Below are positions 8,607-17,992 of a DNA stretch of 64,000 nucleotides, piece after piece. The DNA is from Intestinirhabdus alba. Lineage in GTDB: Bacteria > Pseudomonadota > Gammaproteobacteria > Enterobacterales > Enterobacteriaceae. A model generated the notes under the pieces. It was given only the letters and a program-made list of their open reading frames with translations, did not search any database and had not been told where the DNA came from. Positions within the stretch are counted from its first letter, which is position 1; the number at the start of each line of letters is the position of its first letter. The stretch is taken from contig NZ_WMJZ01000007.1 of assembly GCF_009711095.1 (NCBI RefSeq), positions 118,541-182,540 on the forward strand, read 5' to 3'. The position numbers were made by a program, and so were the translations under genes.

Positions 8607-9532
8607 CAGTAAACCGAGCGCCCCAGCCGCTGGGTCAGCTGTTCCAGCAGCGCAATTCCCGCCAGCGAGTTTCCCGCCGCGTCCAGCTCCGGGCTCCAGA
8701 CGGCAATCGCCATCTCCTGCGGAACAATGGCGATGATCCCGCCACCAACGCCGGATTTTGCCGGTAGCCCTACTCGCCAGGCAAACTCACCGGCGTTCTG
8801 ATACATCCCGCTGGTCGCCATCAGAGCGTTAATCTGCCGGGCCTGGCGCGGGGTAACCACCGGCTCGTTAAGGTGAAGGGCGCGCCCCTGATTTGCCAGA
8901 AAGACAAAGGTGCGCGCCAGCTCTACGCAGCTCATCTTCAGGGCGCAGTAGTGAAAATAGTTCTGTAATACGGTGGTCACGTCGTGATGAAAATTGCCAA
9001 ACGACTTCATCAGCCAGGCGATGGCCGCGTTGCGCGCGGAATGTTCAAACTCCGAGCGGGCCACGATGCCGTCATAGCCAATATCCCTCACCCCGCACAG
9101 CCCGCGCACCACCTCCAGCATACGCTGACGCGGGGCGCTCAGTCGCCCCTGTAGCATGTCGCACACCACCAGCGCTCCGGCGTTGATAAACGGATTGCGC
9201 GGGATCCCCTGCTCCATCTCAAGCTGTACCAGCGAATTGAACGGCGAGCCGGAGGGATCTTTACCCACCCGCTGGCCGATCTCCTCTTCGCCGTAGTGAC
9301 GCATCGCCACCGCCAGGCTGAGCACTTTCGAAATCGACTGGATGGAGAAACGCTCAGCGGCATCGCCCGCCTGAAATAGCTGGCCGTCTACGGTGTACAC
9401 GGCAATGCCCAGCTTTGCGCCGTCAACGGCGGCCAGCGCGGGAATATAATCCGCCACCCTGCCGAGGCCGATTAGCGGCCGCACCTCCGCCAGAATCTGC
9501 TCTAAAAGTGAATTATCGATGGCCCTGGCCAC
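8606..9532 (-). CDS. glsB: Glutaminase 2
   Basis: 308 residues, identical in length to E. coli GlsB. It hydrolyses L-glutamine to glutamate and ammonia in the cytoplasm. It is a serine-dependent beta-lactamase-fold enzyme; the catalytic Ser66 and Lys69 are present in [10 protein letters not shown], as are [13 protein letters not shown] and the C-terminal KSGVGGGI loop. The start is GTG at 9532 behind GGAGTTCG. yneG follows with a one-base overlap. In E. coli sad (yneI) and yneJ come next upstream; here that position holds the acid-sugar island. Confidence 0.95.
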   Translation of the reverse strand: MARAIDNSLLEQILAEVRPLIGLGRVADYIPALAAVDGAKLGIAVYTVDGQLFQAGDAAERFSIQSISKVLSLAVAMRHYGEEEIGQRVGKDPSGSPFNSLVQLEMEQGIPRNPFINAGALVVCDMLQGRLSAPRQRMLEVVRGLCGVRDIGYDGIVARSEFEHSARNAAIAWLMKSFGNFHHDVTTVLQNYFHYCALKMSCVELARTFVFLANQGRALHLNEPVVTPRQARQINALMATSGMYQNAGEFAWRVGLPAKSGVGGGIIAIVPQEMAIAVWSPELDAAGNSLAGIALLEQLTQRLGRSVY

Positions 9533-9660
9533 AGCGAACTCCTTGCCCGCAGGTCTGAAAAGGGCGACGAGTATAGCAGAGCGGAACAGGTTACGTCAGG
9601 CCGGAGGGCGCGATAACGCGGCGGCGGGAGGCGTTTATTTCCGCCGCCGCAGAGGGAAAA

Positions 9661-10422
9661 TTAACCGGCGATGGTCAGGCGTCCGGGGAGCTGCTCAAGC
9701 CGGGTGCGGACGTCGTCGTCAAGCCGATCGTCGGTGACGATATCGGTCAGCGACTCCAGATGGGCGACGTTAAACAGCGACCAGGCCCCATATTTGGAGC
9801 TGTCCGCCAGCAGCGCCCGGCGCTTCGCGTTGGCGATGAGATCGCGCTTCAGCCCCGCCTTCTCCTCCGTTGGTGCGGTGATGCCCTTCGCAAGATCCCA
9901 GCCGTTGCAGCTGAGGAAGGCGACGTCCGGCCAGACGTTCTGCAACAGTTTGCGGCCGTGCTCGCCGACGCAGGACTGGCTGGAGTCGTCAATACGCCCG
10001 CCGATGATGGTCACCTCAATCTGCTTAAACTCCGAGAGAAACAACGCGATATGCAGATCGCTGGTGATCACCCGCAGCGGCAGATGGGTAAGCTGGCGCG
10101 CCAGCTCTATCATCGTGGTCCCGGCGTCCAGCACGATGGCGTCGCCGGGGCTGACCAGGGCCGAGGCGGCACAGGCGATGGCGTGTTTCTCCGCCAGGCT
10201 GCGCTGCCTTTTCTCATGGGTGGTGGGCTGCAAAGGGATAAACCGGTTGAGGGACACGCCGCCGTGGGTGCGGCTGATGACGCCCTCCCGGTCAAGCTTA
10301 ATCAGATCGCGCCGAATGGTCGCCGGGGAGGCTCGGGTCACCGCCACAAGCTGCTCCACCGTCGCCAGATTATGTCCTTTGAGATAGTCCATAATCTGCT
10401 CTAACCGGTTATACCCCTTCAT
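9661..10422 (-). CDS. DeoR family regulator of the acid-sugar island
   Basis: 253 residues: an N-terminal DeoR helix-turn-helix (residues about 5-57, with [20 protein letters not shown]) and a C-terminal sugar-phosphate sensor domain with the family motifs [26 protein letters not shown] and [12 protein letters not shown]. DeoR proteins usually repress their own operon and release DNA on binding a phosphorylated intermediate. The gene starts one base after the stop of the pdxA2-like gene, so it is the last gene of the kinase-dehydrogenase-regulator operon. A perfect palindrome in the divergent promoter region (12689-12708) is its most likely operator. Confidence 0.9.
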   Translation of the reverse strand: MKGYNRLEQIMDYLKGHNLATVEQLVAVTRASPATIRRDLIKLDREGVISRTHGGVSLNRFIPLQPTTHEKRQRSLAEKHAIACAASALVSPGDAIVLDAGTTMIELARQLTHLPLRVITSDLHIALFLSEFKQIEVTIIGGRIDDSSQSCVGEHGRKLLQNVWPDVAFLSCNGWDLAKGITAPTEEKAGLKRDLIANAKRRALLADSSKYGAWSLFNVAHLESLTDIVTDDRLDDDVRTRLEQLPGRLTIAG

Positions 10423-10423
10423 T

Positions 10424-11410
10424 TTAATCTCGCGTAATTTGCATTGCTAACTGAATAGAAACGGCCATGCTCTCAGACTTGGCTTTACCTGTCCAGGCAA
10501 TATCAAACGCCGTGCCGTGGTCCGCGGAGGTGCGAATAAACGGCAGCCCGGCGGTAATATTCACCCCGTCATAAAAGCCGAGTAATTTTAGCGGAATATG
10601 CCCCTGATCGTGATACATCGCCACCACCATGTCATACATTCCTTCATGACACTGCATAAACACCGTATCCGGCGGGCACGGCCCGGTCACGTTCAGCCCC
10701 TGAGCCTGCATCGCCGTCACCGCCGGTGCCACAAACTTGATCTCCTCGTCTCCGAACAGGCCATTCTCTCCGGCGTGAGGATTCACTCCCGCCACCGCAA
10801 TGCGCGGACTGGCAAAGCCCACGCGACGCAGGAAGTCATCGGCGACGCGGATCACTGTTTTCACCCGCGCCTCGCTGAGCGTATCGAGGAATTTGCGCAG
10901 CGCAACGTGGGTGGAAACGTGGATCACCTTCAGCTTATCGGTATAAAGCACCATGGCGTAATCTTTACTGTTGGTCAGCTGCGCCAGCAGCTCGGTATGG
11001 CCCGGAAAGTTATGTCCCGCCAGGTGCAGCGCCTCTTTGTTCAGCGGCGCGGTGGCGATGGCCTTCACCTCGCCGCTCATCGCCAGCGCCGTGGCCCGCT
11101 TCACGCAGCGGCAGGCCAGATCGCCCGCCTGAGCCTGGACCTTGCCCGGCACCAGTCCGGCCGGATCGGCCAGCGGCTCGTCGATGACGTTAATCACCCC
11201 GGGGGCAAACTGCGCCTGGTCCACGCGCTCAATAATCCGCAGCTCCGCCTGCGGGGTCACGCCCAGCGCCAGGATCCGCCTCAGGGTCTGCGCACACCCG
11301 ACCACCACCACCGGCGAACCGGTCAGCTCTCCCTCGGCCAGCGATTTAATAATAATCTCCGGGCCGATTCCCGCCGGATCGCCCATGGTTACCGCAATGA
11401 TATTATTCAC
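10424..11410 (-). CDS. pdxA2: 4-phospho-D-threonate/D-erythronate 3-dehydrogenase (PdxA2 type)
   Basis: 328 residues of the PdxA family. Metal-binding histidines are visible in the conserved [25 protein letters not shown] and [15 protein letters not shown]. In the PdxA2 branch, paired with a DUF1537 kinase, the enzyme oxidises 4-phosphothreonate or 4-phosphoerythronate at C3; the product loses CO2 to give dihydroxyacetone phosphate. The start is GTG at 11410, overlapping the end of the kinase gene by 8 bases. It is the PdxA2 paralogue rather than the pyridoxal-pathway PdxA by context (no rsmA or surA neighbours). Confidence 0.88.
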   Translation of the reverse strand: MNNIIAVTMGDPAGIGPEIIIKSLAEGELTGSPVVVVGCAQTLRRILALGVTPQAELRIIERVDQAQFAPGVINVIDEPLADPAGLVPGKVQAQAGDLACRCVKRATALAMSGEVKAIATAPLNKEALHLAGHNFPGHTELLAQLTNSKDYAMVLYTDKLKVIHVSTHVALRKFLDTLSEARVKTVIRVADDFLRRVGFASPRIAVAGVNPHAGENGLFGDEEIKFVAPAVTAMQAQGLNVTGPCPPDTVFMQCHEGMYDMVVAMYHDQGHIPLKLLGFYDGVNITAGLPFIRTSADHGTAFDIAWTGKAKSESMAVSIQLAMQITRD

Positions 11411-12647
11411 TCATTTTCTCCTCGATAAAATTCACAACCTGACGCAGGGTGGTCTCGTCGCCAAACCCCCCTGCCTTTGTCATTACCGGGCGCGGCCAGC
11501 TGCCGCCGGAAAAATAGCCGTACGGCACACACTGCGCCACCCGGTCGGTAATACGAAATCCCGTGGCCTCTAAAGAGGCCGCCACCGCCGTGGCGACATC
11601 GCCGCCGGACAGATAGAGCGCCCCTGGCGTCGCTTCGGCGAGCGCCAGGCGGGTCAGTTCGCCGAGATAGCGGCAGATTTGTTCCCCCAGCTGCGGGCGA
11701 TCCAGCCCCCGGCGCGCGCACAGCTGCGCCACCCGATGGCGCGCCTGGACGTCGCTACAGGTATGAACCACGCAGTGCCGGCCGGCGGACAGCGCGGCGG
11801 CAATCTGCCGGACATACTCCCCGGCGTCGCCGTCCAGCGCCCGTTCAATATCAATAAGCAGCGTTGTAATCTGCGGATCGTCGCCCAGGGCGGCAATCTG
11901 CCGCTGAGCGATTTCGCTCATGGAGCCGACCACCGCCAGCAGCCGCCGGGACGCCGGGCTGGCGTAGCGCCTGGCCAGGGCGTCGCAGATCCCTGCCGAT
12001 CCCGCCAGCAGCGGGCGCTCCTCCTGTGCCAGGGCGGCGGCAAGCAGCGCGTCCAGATCCGCGTCGCTTTGCGCATCCACCACCCAGATTTCCGGAGCGG
12101 CGGCAGGCGTCCGCAGGCGCGCCCGGCACTCGCTGAGCGTCATCGGATGGCAGGCGATCGCGGTCTGCGCCCGCAGCAGCGCGCAGATATCCGCGCTGAC
12201 CACCGGCGTTTTCGGATCGCTGGCGAATTCGGTTTGCGTCACCGGAATTCCGTGAACCAGGCACTGGCCGTTTAGCGTTGTGCGCCCGGCCAGCGGAAAG
12301 GCCGGGGCGAGGATGGCCCGCTTCTTACCTGCCGCCAGCATCAGCGCCTCCAGCTCGGCTCCGGGGTTGCCGCGCAGGGTGGAATCAATCTTCTTCAGCA
12401 GCAGCGGCGGCCGGACTATGTCCAGTGCGGCGTCGGCCAGCGCCTGCACCCTGCCTGCGGCGCTTTGCGCGCTCATCGCCCGGCTGTCGCTGTTAAGCAC
12501 CAGCACCTCGGCGTCGCCGCGCCAGGGCAGCGCGAAGGCGACATCGACCTTCAGGCCGGCACGCGCCAGGCTGACGCCCGCGTCATTACCGCCGGTGAAG
12601 TCGTCGGCGATAACAAGGATCTCTGGTTGAGTCTGTTCTGTATTCAT
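11403..12647 (-). CDS. dtnK: Four-carbon acid sugar kinase (DUF1537, DtnK/DenK type)
   Basis: 414 residues with the two-domain DUF1537 fold. The N-terminal substrate domain contains IADDFTGGNDAGVSLA (about residues 12-27) and LLLKKIDSTLRGNPGAE. The C-terminal nucleotide-binding domain contains LYLSGGDVATAVA and the GGFGDE end motif. Family members phosphorylate C4 of D-threonate, L-threonate or D-erythronate. Paired with PdxA2 it converts a four-carbon aldonate to DHAP. Residues that separate threonate from erythronate specificity cannot be judged by eye. First gene of the minus-strand operon, 172 bp from the divergent plus-strand operon. Confidence 0.88.
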   Translation of the reverse strand: MNTEQTQPEILVIADDFTGGNDAGVSLARAGLKVDVAFALPWRGDAEVLVLNSDSRAMSAQSAAGRVQALADAALDIVRPPLLLKKIDSTLRGNPGAELEALMLAAGKKRAILAPAFPLAGRTTLNGQCLVHGIPVTQTEFASDPKTPVVSADICALLRAQTAIACHPMTLSECRARLRTPAAAPEIWVVDAQSDADLDALLAAALAQEERPLLAGSAGICDALARRYASPASRRLLAVVGSMSEIAQRQIAALGDDPQITTLLIDIERALDGDAGEYVRQIAAALSAGRHCVVHTCSDVQARHRVAQLCARRGLDRPQLGEQICRYLGELTRLALAEATPGALYLSGGDVATAVAASLEATGFRITDRVAQCVPYGYFSGGSWPRPVMTKAGGFGDETTLRQVVNFIEEKMSE

Positions 12648-12688
12648 CCCTGCTCCGGGTTGTTAATATTCGCAATGATTATATTCAA

Positions 12689-12708
12689 TCACATTTGATT
12701 AAATGTGA
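12689..12708. promoter_or_regulatory. Palindrome in the divergent promoter of the acid-sugar island
   Basis: TCACATTT and AAATGTGA are perfect 8-bp inverted repeats separated by GATT. The site lies about 40 bp upstream of the kinase gene and 110 bp upstream of the alcohol dehydrogenase gene, well placed to control both arms. Probably the operator of the DeoR protein at 9661-10422. The half-sites are in the opposite order to a CRP site. Confidence 0.6.
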
Positions 12709-12819
12709 GCAACCTCAAGTTATTCAGCAGCGCGATAAATTATAAATTCAGCCCATGATGCGACTGCGAATGAAAACGCAATGAGCGATTTCAATCACTA
12801 AACTGGACAGGAGAACGTT

Positions 12820-13971
12820 GTGGCAACAATTAACAGCACCGTGATTAGCGGTGCGCAGGCTATTTCCGCACTGGCCCCGCTGCTGGCAGGCAAGCGCCAG
12901 CTGCTGCTGGTGACCGACGCCAACATCATCCGCCTGGAGGCCGTTGCGCAGATCCGTAATGTGCTGCAGGCCGAAGGTCGTCAGGTCACGCTGATCGACA
13001 GCGTGCCGCCGGAGCCGGGTCATCAGGAGGTGGCGGCCCTGGCCGGGCGGGTTGTCGGCCTCAGCGTGGACATGGTGATTGGCATCGGCGGCGGCAGCGT
13101 GCTGGACGTGGCGAAATTGCTCTCGGTAATGTGTCATCCCGCCTCGCCGACCCTTAGCGCCATGCTCAACGGCGAAAAGCCGCAGCGGCGCGTGGCGTCC
13201 CTGCTGATCCCGGCCACCGCCGGCACCGGCTCAGAGGCCACCCCGAACGCCATTCTGGCGATCCCTGAACAGAATACCAAGGTAGGCATTATCTCTGAGG
13301 TCCTGCTGCCGGACTATGTCGCCCTGCTGCCGGAGCTGACCACCAGCATGCCCGCGCATATCGCCTCCTCTACCGGCATCGACGCCCTCTGCCATCTGAT
13401 CGAGTGCTTCACCGCCACCGTGGCCAACCCGGTCAGCGACAACGCCGCGCTCATCGGGCTGAAAAAGCTGCTGAACAATATCGAAACCTCGGTCAACGAG
13501 CCGGGCAACCTGCTGGCGAAGCTGGAGATGCTGTGGGCCTCCTGGTACGGCGGCGCGGCGATTAACCACGCCGGAACCCATCTGGTCCACGCCCTCTCTT
13601 ATCCGCTGGGCGGCAAATACCATCTGCCGCACGGCGTCGCCAACGCCATTCTGCTGGCACCCTGTATGCGGATGGTGCGCCCGCACGCCGTGGAGAAATT
13701 CGCTCAGGTATGGGATCTGCTGCCGGACGCCGACCGCACGCTGTCGGCCGAAGAGAAGTCGCAGGCGCTGGTGGCGTGGTTCGCCGCGCTGGTGAAAAGG
13801 CTCAATCTGCCCGACAACCTCGCGGCGCTGGGCGTTCCGGCCGATGATATCCCGGCGCTGGCCGACGCCGCCCTGAACGTAAAGCGCCTGATGAATAACG
13901 CCCCCTGTCAGGTCAGCCACGACGATGTGCAGGCAATTTATCAGACGTTATTCCCGGAACTGAATGCATAA
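12820..13971 (+). CDS. Iron-containing alcohol dehydrogenase
   Basis: 383 residues of the group III iron-dependent alcohol dehydrogenase family. The dinucleotide-binding motif GIGGGSVLDVAKLL lies near residue 88. The metal ligands are in STGIDALCHLIECF and in NHAGTHLVHALSYPLGG...LPHGVANA. It should interconvert an aldehyde or ketone and an alcohol with NAD(P)H in the cytoplasm. GTG start at 12820 after ACAGGAGAA. It is the first gene of the plus-strand operon, followed 11 bp later by the aldolase. By context it may reduce the aldehyde released by the aldolase, or oxidise the incoming sugar. Confidence 0.88.
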   Translation: MATINSTVISGAQAISALAPLLAGKRQLLLVTDANIIRLEAVAQIRNVLQAEGRQVTLIDSVPPEPGHQEVAALAGRVVGLSVDMVIGIGGGSVLDVAKLLSVMCHPASPTLSAMLNGEKPQRRVASLLIPATAGTGSEATPNAILAIPEQNTKVGIISEVLLPDYVALLPELTTSMPAHIASSTGIDALCHLIECFTATVANPVSDNAALIGLKKLLNNIETSVNEPGNLLAKLEMLWASWYGGAAINHAGTHLVHALSYPLGGKYHLPHGVANAILLAPCMRMVRPHAVEKFAQVWDLLPDADRTLSAEEKSQALVAWFAALVKRLNLPDNLAALGVPADDIPALADAALNVKRLMNNAPCQVSHDDVQAIYQTLFPELNA

Positions 13972-13982
13972 GGAGCAATTAA

Positions 13983-14867
13983 ATGCGTAACAACATCGAC
14001 GGGGTATTGACCGCTATCGTCACCCCTTTTGACGAAGAAGGCGCGCTCAACCTTGCGGAGCTAAGACAACAGGTACAGCGCCAGCTGCGGGCGGGCAACG
14101 GCGTTTTCTGCGGCGGCACCAACGGCGAATTTTTTGTGCTCAACGAACAGGAGAAGGTGGCTGTCGCCCGCACCTGCGTTGAGGAGGTGGCCGGACAGGC
14201 CCCCGTGGTCGCCCATATCGGCGAAGTCTCTACCCGCGAAACGATCCGCCTCGGCCGGCAGGTTGCGCCGCTGGGGGTCGACGCGGTGTCGGTCATTACC
14301 CCCTGGTTCGTTCCGCTGAAGCAGCGGGAGCTGATCGCCCACTACACCGCCATCGCCGACGCGCTGACGGTGCCGGTGTTCCTCTACAACATTCCGGCGC
14401 GCACCGGCAATACCATTGAACCGCAGACCGCGCGGACGCTGGCGGCGCACCCCAATATCATCGGCATCAAGGACAGCGCCGGCAGCTATGAAAGCCTGCG
14501 TGGTTTCCTTGACGCGGTGAGCGATATCGACGGCTTTGACGTCCTTAACGGCCCGGACTCGCTGATCCACCAGGGCTTCGTCGACGGCTGTTCGGCCTGT
14601 ATTTCCGGGCTGGCAAACGTCGCGCCCCGGGAGATCAACGCCATCTGGACCCGCTTTAAAGCGGGCGATATCGCCGGATCGCAGCAGGCGCAAGAGAGCG
14701 TCACCGGGCTACGCACCGCCCTCTATCAGGTGGCATTTTCACCCGCCGCGGTCAAGAAAGCGCTGCAAATAATGGGACATGAGGTGGGCGGCAGCCGTTA
14801 CGCTGTCACCTTTACCCCGGAGCAGGAAAACACCCTTCGCCGGATCGTGTCGCCCCTGGCGCGCTAA
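13983..14867 (+). CDS. DapA/NanA-family class I aldolase
   Basis: 294 residues of the dihydrodipicolinate synthase/N-acetylneuraminate lyase superfamily. Present are GTNGEF (45-50, pyruvate carboxylate site), catalytic Tyr135 in YNIPARTG, and Schiff-base Lys163 in GIKDSAG. Members either condense or cleave pyruvate-derived aldols. With a transporter, kinase and dehydrogenases around it, retro-aldol cleavage of a 2-keto-3-deoxy acid to pyruvate plus an aldehyde is more likely than lysine synthesis. Start at 13983 after GGAGCAATTAA. The aldehyde specificity is not visible from the sequence. Confidence 0.9.
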   Translation: MRNNIDGVLTAIVTPFDEEGALNLAELRQQVQRQLRAGNGVFCGGTNGEFFVLNEQEKVAVARTCVEEVAGQAPVVAHIGEVSTRETIRLGRQVAPLGVDAVSVITPWFVPLKQRELIAHYTAIADALTVPVFLYNIPARTGNTIEPQTARTLAAHPNIIGIKDSAGSYESLRGFLDAVSDIDGFDVLNGPDSLIHQGFVDGCSACISGLANVAPREINAIWTRFKAGDIAGSQQAQESVTGLRTALYQVAFSPAAVKKALQIMGHEVGGSRYAVTFTPEQENTLRRIVSPLAR

Positions 14868-14893
14868 GGCGTTTTCACTCGACATAAGAAACC

Positions 14894-14911
14894 GGGCACC
14901 TGCGGGTGCCC
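14894..14911 (+). other. Intercistronic hairpin before the symporter gene
   Basis: GGGCACC pairs with GGTGCCC around TGCG in the 74-bp gap between aldolase and symporter genes. There is no T-run, so it probably protects the upstream mRNA rather than ending it. Confidence 0.5.
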
Positions 14912-14941
14912 AGGATTCGCACGCCCTGAAGAGAGGCTGAG

Positions 14942-16354
14942 ATGAATACATTTACCGCTGAAGACACCCTGATCGTCGTCGGGATTGTCATTTTTTACAT
15001 TATCTTCACGACATGGCTGACCTTCCGCATTCGCAGTAAGAATGCGGGAGATTTTATGGAAGGCTCCCGCGCCATGCCCGCCTTTATCGTCGGTGTTCTG
15101 TTGATGTCCGAATATATCGGTGCCAAATCCACCATCGGCACCGCACAGGCCGCCTTTGAGGGCGGTATTGCCGCCTCCTGGTCGGTGCTCGGTGCCGCTA
15201 TCGGCTTCCCGCTGTTCGGCCTGATCCTCGTCAAGCGCATCTACAGCACCGGTAAAATCACCATTTCCGGTGCCATTGCCGAGAAGTACGGCACCAGCAC
15301 GAAAAACATTATTTCCATCATTATGATTTACGCGCTGCTGCTGGTGAACGTGGGCAACTACGTCAGCGGCGCGGCGGCCATCTCAACGGTCCTGCACGTT
15401 AATCTGCCGGTTGCCGCCTTTATTACGGCCATCGTCAGCACCTTCTACTTTGCCTTCGGCGGTATGAAGGGCGTCGCCTGGGTGACGATGCTGCACAGCG
15501 CCCTGAAGTATTTCGGCCTGCTGATTATTTTAGGCTTCGCCCTGTCGCGTACCGGCGGCTTTACGCCGATGATTGAGCAGATGCCTGACTTCTACTGGAC
15601 CTGGGACGGCAACATCGGTGCCGGCACCATCTTTGCCTGGCTCATCGGCACCATCGGCTCCATTTTCTGCACCCAGTTTGTGATTCAGGCGATCTCTTCC
15701 ACCAAAGACGTGAAGGCGGCGAAGCGCTCCACCTGGATCGCCTTCTTCTTCTGCCTGCCTATCGCCCTTGCCATTGCCATTATCGGCGTGGCGGCGAAGT
15801 TTCTGCATCCGGAGATCGACAGCCTGTACGCCATGCCGATCTTCTTACAGGACATGAACCCGTGGCTGGCCGGACTGGTGACAACGTCACTGGTGGCCTC
15901 GATCTTCGTCAGCGTCAGCACCGTGGCGCTGGCTATCGCCTCGCTGGTGGTGAAGGACTTCTACGTGCCGATGCGCAAGCCGACGCCGGAGCAGGAGTTT
16001 AAGATGACCCGCTGGATCTCCCTGTTTATCGGCTTTCTGCCGCTCATTTTCGTGCTGCTGGTGCCGGAAGTGCTTAAGCTCTCCTTCTTTACCCGCGCCA
16101 TTCGCCTGTCCATTACCGTGGTGGCGGTGATCGCTTTCTACGCCCCCTGGTTCAAGAGCGCCCGCGGCGCTAACTGCGCCCTGCTGGGTGCCTGTATCAT
16201 GACCTCCGTCTGGTATCTGCTGGGCGATCCGTTCGGCATTAACAATATGTATATCGCCCTGCTGACCCCGGCGCTGATCATGGCTATCGATCGTCTGATC
16301 CCGAATAAGTCCGGGCAAAAAGTTCCCACCCCTGTCGAAAATAATGGAGTTTAA
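14942..16354 (+). CDS. Sodium:solute symporter (SSS family)
   Basis: 470 residues with about 13 hydrophobic segments of the LeuT-like SSS fold. Family features include the N-terminal TWLTFRIRSKNAGDF region, SEYIGAKSTIGTAQAAFEGG after it, and GGMKGVAWVTMLHSALKYFG in the middle. It imports an organic anion or sugar with sodium across the inner membrane. Being inside the operon it is presumably the uptake system for the island's substrate. Relatives carry sialic acid, proline, pantothenate or sugars, so the substrate cannot be named. Confidence 0.9.
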   Translation: MNTFTAEDTLIVVGIVIFYIIFTTWLTFRIRSKNAGDFMEGSRAMPAFIVGVLLMSEYIGAKSTIGTAQAAFEGGIAASWSVLGAAIGFPLFGLILVKRIYSTGKITISGAIAEKYGTSTKNIISIIMIYALLLVNVGNYVSGAAAISTVLHVNLPVAAFITAIVSTFYFAFGGMKGVAWVTMLHSALKYFGLLIILGFALSRTGGFTPMIEQMPDFYWTWDGNIGAGTIFAWLIGTIGSIFCTQFVIQAISSTKDVKAAKRSTWIAFFFCLPIALAIAIIGVAAKFLHPEIDSLYAMPIFLQDMNPWLAGLVTTSLVASIFVSVSTVALAIASLVVKDFYVPMRKPTPEQEFKMTRWISLFIGFLPLIFVLLVPEVLKLSFFTRAIRLSITVVAVIAFYAPWFKSARGANCALLGACIMTSVWYLLGDPFGINNMYIALLTPALIMAIDRLIPNKSGQKVPTPVENNGV

Positions 16355-16355
16355 A

Positions 16356-17525
16356 ATGACCGTTACCGTAAATCGCGATGGCGTGCTTCGCCCGCTTGAA
16401 CAAGATAACCGCGTGGTTACGGCAATGCTGCCCTCGACCTGCCCGCAGAACCATGCGGCCAATATCCTGCCGCTGCCGGACGGCTCGCTGATGTGCGTCT
16501 GGTTTGGCGGCACCCAGGAGGGCATTGCGGATATCTCCATCTGGAGTTCGCGTCTGAGCGCCGGCGGCGATCGCTGGAGCGAGGCGGTAAAGCTGTCCGA
16601 CGATCCGGGCCGCTCGGAACAGAACCCGGTGCTGTTTCTCGCCCCCGATAACGTGCTGTGGCTGCTGTGGACCGCGCAGATCTCCGGCAACCAGGATACC
16701 GCCATCGTCCGCTTCCGCCGGTCTGACGACCTCGGCCAGAGCTGGGGGGAAATCGGCACGCTGCTCGATAAACCGGGCACCTTTATCCGCCAGCCCATCG
16801 TGGTGGTGAAAAACGGCAACTGGCTGCTGCCGGTCTTTTACTGCCGCACCCGGGACGGTGAGAAATGGGTCGGTAATGACGATATCAGCGCGGTAAAAAT
16901 CTCCTCCGACTGCGGTAAAACCTGGCGCGACGTGCCGGTGCCGGAGAGCCTCGGCTGCGTGCATATGAACATCACGCCGCTGGCCGACGGCACGCTGGTG
17001 GCTCTGTTCCGCAGCCGCTGGGCGGATCACATCTGGATCAGTCGCTCGGACGACGGCGGCGAAAGCTGGACGACGCCGGAGCCGACCACGCTGCCCAATA
17101 ATAACTCTTCGATTCAGGTCACCACGCTGCAGGACGGCAGGCTGGCGCTGGTGTTTAACTTTATGAGCGCCGCCGGCGCGCTGGAGCGTCGCGCCTCGCT
17201 GTACGATGAGATCGACGATGGCGACGGTCGGAAGGAGCCGACGCCAGTCGAAGGCCGCTCGGCCTTCTGGGGCGCTCCGCGCGCGCCGATGACCGTGGCC
17301 CTTTCCGCCGACGGCGGCAAAAGCTGGCCGTGGCAGCGCAACCTCGACGAGGGCGACGGCTACTGCATGACCAATAATTCCCGGCAGAAACTGAACCGCG
17401 AGTTCTCCTATCCCAGCATCAAACAGGGCGCGGATGGCCAGCTGCACATTGCCTACACTTACTTCCGCCAGGCGATTAAGTACGTGCGCATCACGCCTGA
17501 ATGGATTGAGGAGCGTGCGATATGA
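16356..17525 (+). CDS. Sialidase-fold (BNR/Asp-box) protein, cytoplasmic
   Basis: 389 residues from ATG 16356; an ATG four codons earlier is possible, but GGAG fits the later one. Four Asp-box motifs (S-x-D-x-G-x-x-W) lie at residues 123-130, 183-190, 231-238 and 317-324, the mark of a sialidase beta-propeller. There is no signal peptide or membrane segment, so it works inside the cell. Relatives cleave sialic acids, Kdo, Kdn or other ulosonic acid glycosides, or act as lyases. The gene lies 1 bp after the symporter stop and overlaps the YhcH gene by four bases. With no NanA/NanK/NanE set nearby, sialic acid is an unlikely substrate. Confidence 0.82.
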   Translation: MTVTVNRDGVLRPLEQDNRVVTAMLPSTCPQNHAANILPLPDGSLMCVWFGGTQEGIADISIWSSRLSAGGDRWSEAVKLSDDPGRSEQNPVLFLAPDNVLWLLWTAQISGNQDTAIVRFRRSDDLGQSWGEIGTLLDKPGTFIRQPIVVVKNGNWLLPVFYCRTRDGEKWVGNDDISAVKISSDCGKTWRDVPVPESLGCVHMNITPLADGTLVALFRSRWADHIWISRSDDGGESWTTPEPTTLPNNNSSIQVTTLQDGRLALVFNFMSAAGALERRASLYDEIDDGDGRKEPTPVEGRSAFWGAPRAPMTVALSADGGKSWPWQRNLDEGDGYCMTNNSRQKLNREFSYPSIKQGADGQLHIAYTYFRQAIKYVRITPEWIEERAI

Positions 17526-17992
17526 TAATCGGTCACCTGAATGCCCTGCCGCTGGCCGGGCTGCCGCCCCGGCTGCGGGCGATCCTTACCCACCCCGACT
17601 GCCGCCTCGCGGCGCTGCAGGCGCGGGAGGACGGACGCTGGCAGCCGGAGGGCGCACAGTGGTTCTGCAATATCGGCCCGGCCCGGACCCAGCCGACGGC
17701 CCAGCGCCACACCGAATACCATCGCCAGTGGGCGGATATCCAGGTGGTGCTGGAGGGGGAAGAGATCATCAATGCCGCCACCCTCGAGGCGGCAGCGGAG
17801 GATGACGAGGAGCGCAGGCCGGATCTGTTTATCAGCCAGCATGCCCGCCACGGCGTCGCCATCACCCTGCGCCCCGGCGATTTCGCGCTCTTTATGCCCG
17901 GCGAGCCGCACCAGGCGCTGTGCACCGTGGCGGAGCCGCGGACGGTGCGCAAGGCGGTGTTTAAAGTGCCGCTGGCGCTGCTGGAGGTCTGA
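17522..17992 (+). CDS. YhcH/YjgK/YiaL family protein (sugar anomerase-like)
   Basis: 156 residues of the DUF386 cupin family. YhcH of the E. coli sialic acid operon and YiaL belong here; members have been linked to mutarotation of ulosonic acids and related sugars. The conserved HTEYHRQWADIQVVLEGEE and the histidine-rich FMPGEPHQALC near the end form the likely metal site. It is translationally coupled at both ends: ATGA overlap with the preceding gene and no gap to the SDR. Its presence supports a keto-acid sugar with a ring anomeric centre as the pathway substrate. Confidence 0.87.
   Translation: MIIGHLNALPLAGLPPRLRAILTHPDCRLAALQAREDGRWQPEGAQWFCNIGPARTQPTAQRHTEYHRQWADIQVVLEGEEIINAATLEAAAEDDEERRPDLFISQHARHGVAITLRPGDFALFMPGEPHQALCTVAEPRTVRKAVFKVPLALLEV

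Noticed and set aside
12689..12708. A CRP site in the island's divergent promoter
   Set aside because: The half-sites are TCACA...TGTGA, opposite in order to the CRP consensus TGTGA-N6-TCACA.
16284..17447. A 387-codon minus-strand ORF over the sialidase-like gene
   Set aside because: Shadow of the plus-strand gene, which has four Asp boxes and fits the operon.
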